Origin: Mesorhizobium carmichaelinearum
GTDB taxonomy: Bacteria > Pseudomonadota > Alphaproteobacteria > Rhizobiales > Rhizobiaceae
Assembly (NCBI RefSeq): GCF_900199455.1
Contig: NZ_FZQR01000004.1
Coordinates: 496,001-560,000 of the forward strand
DNA length: 64,000 nucleotides
Reading direction: 5' to 3'
The position numbers and the translations under genes were made by a program. Below, piece by piece: positions 58,745 through 64,000 of the stretch (within the stretch, counting starts at the first letter, position 1; every line of letters begins with the position of its first letter). The notes beneath the pieces were generated by a model. It searched no databases, had not been told where the DNA came from, and saw only the letters and a program-made list of their open reading frames with translations.

Positions 58745-59052
58745 GTCGCCGCCATCCCATTGCTGCCTGGTCAGATGCGCGAAGCACCTGTCCGAGGTGG
58801 TGGATATGAAGTTCCCGTCTTTTGGCGAGAGGCTTTGTGCAGCCAGCTGTTCGACGACGTCACCGGAAGGGATGAACATCCGCAGGTTTGGACAGCACAG
58901 CAGACCTCCCATTGTCGGCTGTTTCGTCAGGCAGGATCGCACCAGTTGAAATTTGTTTCAAGCCTAAAATGTTTTTGCCTGGGGTATTGAAGCATGGCAT
59001 GGTGATGGCCGTCGCCAGTGTTGAAACGGATGCGCTTTGGGGGAGGGTGCCG
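58745..59052. other. Divergent promoter region between the CoA ligase and kynB
   Basis: A 308-bp gap. The palindrome TTGAAA-TTTG-TTTCAA lies at 58946-58961, followed by GCCTAAAATG, a likely regulator site. The ligase frame stays open upstream to 58942, but that part is not family-like. No separate gene supported. Confidence 0.4.
58946..58961. promoter_or_regulatory. Palindrome, candidate operator for the ligase-kynA and kynB genes
   Basis: TTGAAA-TTTG-TTTCAA, 6-bp perfect arms, about 200 bp upstream of the ligase start and about 90 bp upstream of kynB. It is different from the ATTATATATAAT site near kynU, so a second regulator may be involved. Confidence 0.4.
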
Positions 59053-59883
59053 ATGCCAAGACATCGCATTGCCGATTGGAACAACGCCTATGCCAACGGC
59101 GCCAACATCGCCGGCAGCGACCGTTGGCCGGCCGCATGGACGGAGCCGGCGCAAGCCTTTCGTGACGCGCTGGCGGCAGAGGGCCGGGCACGGCTGGACA
59201 TCGCCTATGGCGAGCGACCGCGCAATCGCTTCGATCTTTTCCTTCCCAAGGCCATGCCCAAGGGGCTCGTCGTGTTCATCCATGGCGGCTACTGGATGGA
59301 GTCCGACAAGAGCGACTGGTCGCACCTCGCCAAGGGCGCGGTCGGCAACGGCTTTGCCGTGGCGATGCCGTCCTACACGCTGTGCCCGGACATACGCATC
59401 GCAAGCATCGTCCGCGAAATCGGCGCGGCGATCGACAAGGCGGCGGCAATGGTCGAGGGACCGCTGATGCTGACCGGACATTCGGCCGGCGGACATCTCG
59501 CCAGCCGCATGGTGACCACGTCGACGCCGCTGGCCGCCGATGTGGCAAAGCGCATACGCCACGTCGTCTCGATTTCAGGCCTGCATGATCTGCGACCGCT
59601 CATGTTCACCGGGCACAATGCGGCACTGGCGATTGATGAGCCAGAAGCGCTGGCGGAAAGCCCGGCGCTGCTGCGCCCGATGGATGGCGTCCGCATCACC
59701 TGCTGGGCCGGTGGCGGCGAGCGCTCGGAGTTCCTGCGCCAGAATGCGTTGCTGGCCAACATCTGGACCGGCCTTGGCGCCACCACCAGCGCGATAGTCG
59801 AGCCCGACCGGCATCATTACGACATTGTCGATGGGCTTGCCGATCCGGCGCACGCGCTGACGCGGACCTTGATCTCGGAATAG
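59053..59883 (+). CDS. Alpha/beta-hydrolase arylformamidase (kynurenine formamidase-like)
   Basis: 276 residues from ATG 59053, with GGGAGG 6 bases upstream. HGGYW (oxyanion hole) and GHSAGGHLA (nucleophile Ser) are the motifs of eukaryotic-type kynurenine formamidase; the catalytic His is in PDRHHYDIVDGL. It would hydrolyse N-formylkynurenine to kynurenine, the missing step between kynA and kynU. It is unrelated in fold to the usual bacterial metal-dependent KynB. Confidence 0.85.
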   Translation: MPRHRIADWNNAYANGANIAGSDRWPAAWTEPAQAFRDALAAEGRARLDIAYGERPRNRFDLFLPKAMPKGLVVFIHGGYWMESDKSDWSHLAKGAVGNGFAVAMPSYTLCPDIRIASIVREIGAAIDKAAAMVEGPLMLTGHSAGGHLASRMVTTSTPLAADVAKRIRHVVSISGLHDLRPLMFTGHNAALAIDEPEALAESPALLRPMDGVRITCWAGGGERSEFLRQNALLANIWTGLGATTSAIVEPDRHHYDIVDGLADPAHALTRTLISE

Positions 59884-59930
59884 CCGAGATCATTTTCTAT
59901 AATTCTGCCAGCTAGTTATATGGCGTCACT

Positions 59931-61136
59931 TCAGCGCAGCATCAGCACGCTGCAAGTGTCGCCGGCGGCGGATGCGGGGGCATACGGTGCCCGCACGATC
60001 AGCCCGTTGGCGTCGGCCAGCATCCTCAGCATCGAGGAATCCTGGATGCTGAACGGCGTTGCAACCAGCCCGTCCTCGTCTTCCCTGACCACCGCCCGCA
60101 CATAATCCTGGCGCAGATCATTGGCCGGCATTGCGGCGCCAAGCCGCGCCGGACGTATGTCCTGGCGATGATTGCGGCCGCCGAGCCTTGCCAGGAGCGG
60201 CTTCAGGAACAGTTGCGAGCAGACCAGGCTTGCCACCGGATTGCCGGGCAGGCCGATGCACCTGATATCGCCGAGGCGGCCGAACATCAGCGGCTTGCCG
60301 GGGCGCATGGCGATCTTCCAGAAGCCGAGCGTCATGCCTTCGCCGGTCAGCACGTCATGGATCAGGTCATGGTCGCCGACCGAGGCACCGCCAAGGGTAA
60401 CGATGACATCCGCACCGGCCGCGACCGCTTTTTGCACCAGCGCTGCGATGGCGTCCTTGCGGTCGGCGGCAATGCCGAGATCGAGTGCGCGGGCGCCGAC
60501 CGATTGCGCCGCCGCAGCAACGCCATAGGCATTGGACGAGATGATCTGGTCGGGCCCGAGTTCGCTGCCGGGCGGCAACAGCTCGTCGCCGGTGGCGATG
60601 ATGGCGACCAGCGGCCGTTTGACGACGTTCACCCAGGGATGGTTGGCCGATGCCGTCAGCGAAAGCGCCGCCGGGTCGAGCAAGCGGCCGTTTTCCAACA
60701 GCACGTCGCCTTTGGAAAAGTCGAGGCCGACACGTCTGATGTTACGCCACTCCGCCGTCGGCTCGACCACTTCGATATCACCGCTTCCGAGATCCCGGAC
60801 GTTTTCCTGGATGACGATGGTGTCGGCGCCGTCGGGCAGCGGCGCGCCGGTGAAGATGCGCACCGCCTGGCGCTTGCCGACGGAGCCGTCAAAACCGCGC
60901 CCTGCCGGCGCCATGCCGATCACCGAGAGTTTCGACGGCACCGAAGCAACATCGGCGGCGCGGACCGCGTAACCATCCATGGCCGAGGCGTTGAAGGGCG
61001 GCTGGGTGCGAAGTGCTGCGACCGGTTCCGCCAGCACACGATCGACAGCCTCGAACAGAGGGACGCTTTCGCCGGCCAGGGGTGCTGCACCATCCAGCAG
61101 GCGCTCAAGCGCCTCCGCCACCGGAACCAGCGCCAT
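59931..61136 (-). CDS. moeA: Molybdopterin molybdenumtransferase
   Basis: 401 residues. NASAMDGYAVRAADV, GASVGDHDLIHDVL and FGRLGDIRCIGLPGNPVASLVC are MoeA motifs. It inserts molybdate into adenylated molybdopterin. Its start overlaps the moaC stop by one base, so moaC-moeA is one unit. It is the right-hand core neighbour of the kynurenine block. Confidence 0.96.
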   Translation of the reverse strand: MALVPVAEALERLLDGAAPLAGESVPLFEAVDRVLAEPVAALRTQPPFNASAMDGYAVRAADVASVPSKLSVIGMAPAGRGFDGSVGKRQAVRIFTGAPLPDGADTIVIQENVRDLGSGDIEVVEPTAEWRNIRRVGLDFSKGDVLLENGRLLDPAALSLTASANHPWVNVVKRPLVAIIATGDELLPPGSELGPDQIISSNAYGVAAAAQSVGARALDLGIAADRKDAIAALVQKAVAAGADVIVTLGGASVGDHDLIHDVLTGEGMTLGFWKIAMRPGKPLMFGRLGDIRCIGLPGNPVASLVCSQLFLKPLLARLGGRNHRQDIRPARLGAAMPANDLRQDYVRAVVREDEDGLVATPFSIQDSSMLRMLADANGLIVRAPYAPASAAGDTCSVLMLR

Positions 61137-61618
61137 CAGGCATTGACCTTGTAGTCGCCGGACTTGCCACCGGTCTTTTCAACCAGGCGGATGCCGGAGA
61201 TGACCATGGCGCGGTCCACGGCCTTGGCCATGTCGTAAATGGTCAGGCAGGCGACCGATGCTGCGGTCAGCGCCTCCATCTCGACGCCCGTCTTGCCGGT
61301 GACGCGGGCCAGTGCTGTGACCTTCAGGCCGGGCAGCGCATGATCAGGCTCGATGTCGACGGAAACCTTGGTCAGAAGCAGTGGATGGCAGAGCGGGATC
61401 AGCTCATGCGTCTTCTTCGCCGCCATGATGCCGGCGATGCGCGCGGTGCCGAGCACATCGCCCTTCTTGGCGTTGCCGGCGAGGATGGTCTTCAGCGTCT
61501 CGGGCTGCATCGAGACGAAACCCTCGGCGATCGCGGTGCGCGTCGTCTCTTCCTTGTCGCCGACATCGACCATGTTGGCCTCGCCCTGCGCGCCGAGATG
61601 GGTGAGGGCCGATGTCAT
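61136..61618 (-). CDS. moaC: Cyclic pyranopterin monophosphate synthase
   Basis: 160 residues. [25 protein letters not shown] and [25 protein letters not shown] are conserved MoaC segments. It forms cPMP in molybdenum cofactor synthesis. It starts 2 bp after the trpC stop and continues into moeA. Confidence 0.97.
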   Translation of the reverse strand: MTSALTHLGAQGEANMVDVGDKEETTRTAIAEGFVSMQPETLKTILAGNAKKGDVLGTARIAGIMAAKKTHELIPLCHPLLLTKVSVDIEPDHALPGLKVTALARVTGKTGVEMEALTAASVACLTIYDMAKAVDRAMVISGIRLVEKTGGKSGDYKVNA

Positions 61619-61620
61619 CG

Positions 61621-62433
61621 TCAGACGGCCTCGGCCAGCGCCTTGCCCGTCAAAAGCAGGCGCGTGGCCGCGGTGACATCCTGTTGCCGCATCAGGCTCT
61701 CGCCGACGAGGAAGGTGCCGATGCCGGTCTTCTGCATCCTGAGGCAGTCGTTATGGGTGAAGATGCCGCTCTCGCTGACCAGCAGGCGGCCGCTCGGCAC
61801 CATCGGCGCCAGCCGCTCCGAGGTTTTGAGGCTGGTTTCGAACGTTCTCAGATTGCGGTTGTTGATGCCGATCAGCTGCGACGACAGTTTTACAGCGCGC
61901 AGCGTCTCGGCCTCGTCATGCACCTCGATGACCGCATCCATGCCGAGTTCGAACGCGGTCGCCTCCAGTTCGCTCGCCAGGGCGTCATCGACGCTGGCCA
62001 TGATGATCAGGATGGCATCAGCGCCCCAGGCGCGCGCCTCATAGACCTGGTAGGGATCGAACAGGAAATCCTTGCGCAGCGCGGGCAGGGCAACGGCTGC
62101 CCGTGCCTTGGTGAGAAACTCCGGCGCGCCCTGGAAGGACGGCGCATCTGTCAAGACTGAAAGGCAGGCGGCGCCGCCCTTTTCATAGGCCTGCGCCAGT
62201 GCCGGCGGATCGAAGTCAGCCCGGATCAGTCCTTTGGAGGGGCTCGCCTTCTTGATTTCGGCGATCAGGGCGAAGTTGCCCGATCTGCGCTTCGCCTCGA
62301 GTGCGGCGAGAAAGCCACGCGGTGCGTCGGCATCCTTCGCCCGCGCCTTGATCTCGGCCAGCGGCACGCGTGCCTTGGCCGCGGCGATCTCGTCGCGCTT
62401 GTAAGCCTCGATCTTGCGCAGAATGTCAGACAC
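61621..62433 (-). CDS. trpC: Indole-3-glycerol phosphate synthase
   Basis: 270 residues. [15 protein letters not shown] (catalytic Lys/Glu), [28 protein letters not shown] and [13 protein letters not shown] are the family signatures. It closes the indole ring in tryptophan synthesis. trpD precedes it by 3 bp. Confidence 0.97.
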   Translation of the reverse strand: MSDILRKIEAYKRDEIAAAKARVPLAEIKARAKDADAPRGFLAALEAKRRSGNFALIAEIKKASPSKGLIRADFDPPALAQAYEKGGAACLSVLTDAPSFQGAPEFLTKARAAVALPALRKDFLFDPYQVYEARAWGADAILIIMASVDDALASELEATAFELGMDAVIEVHDEAETLRAVKLSSQLIGINNRNLRTFETSLKTSERLAPMVPSGRLLVSESGIFTHNDCLRMQKTGIGTFLVGESLMRQQDVTAATRLLLTGKALAEAV

Positions 62434-62436
62434 GGT

Positions 62437-63447
62437 TCACCCGTTCGAAATTTCGACCAAACGGTCGAGCACCTGCAGCGCCCGGCCGCTGTCGATGGCC
62501 TGGGCGGCGAGCGCGATGCCGTCGCCGAGTGTCGTCGCCTTGCCGGCAATCACCAGTCCGGCGCCGGCATTCATCAGCACGGTGTCGCGATAGGCGCCGG
62601 CAGCCCCGCCCAGCATATCGCGCAAGGCCTTGGCATTGTAGGCGGCGTCGCCGCCACGCAGCTCGTCCTTGGTATGGCGCTTCAGCCCAAATTCTTCCGG
62701 GGTCAGCGTGAAGCTGCGGATCTCGCCGCCGATCAGTTCCGCCACCTGCGTCTCGCCGGTGGTGGTGATTTCGTCATAGCCGTCGCCATGAACGACCCAA
62801 GCATGCTCGGTGCCCAGCGCCTTCAACGTCTCGGCGATCGGCAGGATCCATTCCGGCAGGAACACACCGACCATCTGCCGCTTTACGCCAGCCGGATTGG
62901 AGAGGGGGCCGAGCAGGTTGAAGATGGTGCGGGTGCCGAGCTCGACGCGGGTCGGGCCGACATGCTTCATTGCCGGATGGTGCGCGGGGGCGAACATGAA
63001 GCCGAGACCGGTCTCCCGGATGCAGCCGCCGATCGTTTCCGGTGAGATGTCAATCTTGAGTCCAAGGGCGATCAGGACATCTGCGGCACCGGTCAGCGAG
63101 GACAGGCCGCGATTGCCGTGCTTGGCCACCGGAACGCCGCTGCCGGCGATGACGAACGCCGATGCCGTGGAAATGTTGACGCTGTGGGAATTGTCGCCGC
63201 CCGTGCCAACGATATCGATCGCGCCGGCAGGCGCCTCGACGCGGAGCATCTTGGCCCGCATGGTGGCGACAGCGCCGGAAATCTCGCTCACCGTTTCACC
63301 GCGTACGCGCAGCGCCATCAGGAAGCCGCCGATCTGCCCAGGGGTCGCGTCGCCCGACATGATGATGTCGAAGGCCTCGCGCGCTTCCTCGAAGGAAAGC
63401 GCGGTGCCGGCCGCCACCTTGGCGATATGGGTTTTCAGGGCGCTCAT
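62437..63447 (-). CDS. trpD: Anthranilate phosphoribosyltransferase
   Basis: 336 residues. [40 protein letters not shown] and the C-terminal [15 protein letters not shown] are typical. It couples anthranilate to PRPP. In this genome anthranilate is also made by kynU a few kb away. Start overlaps the ppiD stop by four bases (ATGA). Confidence 0.97.
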   Translation of the reverse strand: MSALKTHIAKVAAGTALSFEEAREAFDIIMSGDATPGQIGGFLMALRVRGETVSEISGAVATMRAKMLRVEAPAGAIDIVGTGGDNSHSVNISTASAFVIAGSGVPVAKHGNRGLSSLTGAADVLIALGLKIDISPETIGGCIRETGLGFMFAPAHHPAMKHVGPTRVELGTRTIFNLLGPLSNPAGVKRQMVGVFLPEWILPIAETLKALGTEHAWVVHGDGYDEITTTGETQVAELIGGEIRSFTLTPEEFGLKRHTKDELRGGDAAYNAKALRDMLGGAAGAYRDTVLMNAGAGLVIAGKATTLGDGIALAAQAIDSGRALQVLDRLVEISNG

Positions 63448-64000
63448 CTTGTCGCGGCTTGGGCAACGGCGGCCTGGTCGATGCGGACGTCGTACTGCGT
63501 CTGCAACTGCGCCACCAATTGGTCGAGCAGATCGTCCGACATGCCGGAGGTGAAGGATTTCTGTGCGTCCTCCGGCACCGAACTGGCATCGGCCCCGGCG
63601 GGCTCGAACACTTCGGCGACCTTGAACAGGATCTGTCCGTCGCCGGTGGGCGAGGGGATCAAGCCGGTGCCGCCTTCGCCGACGCCGAACATAACGGCAG
63701 CGCCCTCCTTGCCGAAATCGGCATCGTCGGCTTCGCGCTTCAGGCCGCGCTTGGTCTGCTTCTCCAGCTTGAGCTCACTGGCGATGACGTCGAGCGTGGC
63801 GCCGGCCTTGAGCCGCTTGTCGAGCTCGCCGGCCTTGGCGGCGAGCCGCTTGGTGGTCTCCGCCGCCGTCCAGTCGGCGACAACTTTCTTGCGGACCTCG
63901 TCCAGCGTGCGGTCGCGCGCCGGCGTGATCGAAGCAACTTCGTAGAAGATGAAGCCGTTGTCGGCCGTGGTCAGGGCTTCGTTTTCGGTGTTGGGTTCGG
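63444..64000 (-). CDS. PpiD-type peptidylprolyl isomerase, C-terminal part
   Basis: The gene runs off the window; 185 residues remain in one open frame. [29 protein letters not shown], followed by long charged helices, matches the C-terminal region of PpiD/SurA-like foldases, which anchor in the inner membrane and help export proteins. It is the first known gene of the ppiD-trpD-trpC-moaC-moeA run. Confidence 0.8.
   Translation of the reverse strand, partial: EPNTENEALTTADNGFIFYEVASITPARDRTLDEVRKKVVADWTAAETTKRLAAKAGELDKRLKAGATLDVIASELKLEKQTKRGLKREADDADFGKEGAAVMFGVGEGGTGLIPSPTGDGQILFKVAEVFEPAGADASSVPEDAQKSFTSGMSDDLLDQLVAQLQTQYDVRIDQAAVAQAATR

Noticed and set aside
58745..58942. N-terminal extension of the CoA ligase to 58942
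   Set aside because: The family starts with the GPSAHIDTF pattern; the extra residues have no similarity I recognise and cover the divergent promoter.
1..64000. tRNA, rRNA, CRISPR, prophage or insertion-sequence content
   Set aside because: I saw no cloverleaf sequences, repeat-spacer arrays, transposase or integrase genes, and no long direct or inverted repeats at the edges of the two accessory blocks. By-eye inspection can miss degenerate elements.

Overview
This is a gene-dense, high-GC chromosomal segment from an alphaproteobacterium of the order Hyphomicrobiales (Rhizobiales), most likely Mesorhizobium or a close relative. The basis is the core gene order (rpsB-tsf ... pyrH-frr-uppS-cdsA-rseP-bamA-lpxD-fabZ-lpxA-lpxI-lpxB, gltA, gltX, comEC, lexA, moeA-moaC-trpC-trpD-ppiD), an alphaproteobacterial SOS box (GTTC-N7-GTTC) upstream of lexA, family members typical of this order (EipB/DUF1849, DUF1489, COG3146, a degenerate PyrC beside PyrB), and two intergenic palindromes resembling rhizobial repeats. 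The genus is inferred from recalled gene order and protein style, not from a search. I see no rRNA, tRNA, CRISPR array, insertion sequence or phage gene.

Layout. 1-3.3 kb: end of a glycogen-debranching enzyme, then otsA-otsB (trehalose synthesis) and a small protein. 3.3-7.4 kb, minus strand: pyrB-pyrC', plsY, dprA. 7.5-12.8 kb: aidB-like dehydrogenase, two small membrane proteins, ruvX, an UPF0173 hydrolase, and a secreted Cys-containing protein translationally coupled to a radical SAM protein. 12.8-20.6 kb: gatC-GNAT-gatA, ydcF, DUF599, a RutB-like amidohydrolase, sdaA, DUF1489 and a membrane J-domain protein. 20.6-30.8 kb: a SPOR-containing D,D-carboxypeptidase, a phasin, clpS-clpA, HIT, COG3146, GDPD and RidA proteins, eipB, DUF4031 and a frameshifted LysE-type exporter. 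30.8-47.5 kb: the translation, lipid and envelope core from rpsB to lpxB. 47.5-53.8 kb: gltA, gltX, comEC, lexA. 54.1-59.9 kb: a tryptophan/kynurenine catabolic cluster with a GntR regulator. 59.9-64 kb, minus strand: moeA, moaC, trpC, trpD and the end of a PpiD-type foldase.

Two accessory blocks appear to interrupt otherwise conserved synteny. One (32.8-36.1 kb) carries a LysR regulator, an NTF2-like protein, a frameshifted NTF2-like gene and an aldo/keto reductase, and separates rpsB-tsf from pyrH-frr. The other (54.1-59.9 kb) separates lexA from moeA-moaC-trpC-trpD. It encodes tryptophan 2,3-dioxygenase, an alpha/beta-hydrolase kynurenine formamidase, kynureninase and a 2-aminobenzoate-CoA ligase-like enzyme. 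Together these would convert tryptophan to anthraniloyl-CoA, and they sit beside two genes that build tryptophan from anthranilate.

The observations I would follow up first are the kynurenine block with its ATTATATATAAT operator, the secreted-protein/radical-SAM pair, the PyrC homologue that has lost its metal-binding His-x-His and catalytic Asp, and the two single-base frameshifts (LysE and NTF2-like genes). Apart from these the window is mostly ordinary core genome, and I do not claim a clearly new biological system.
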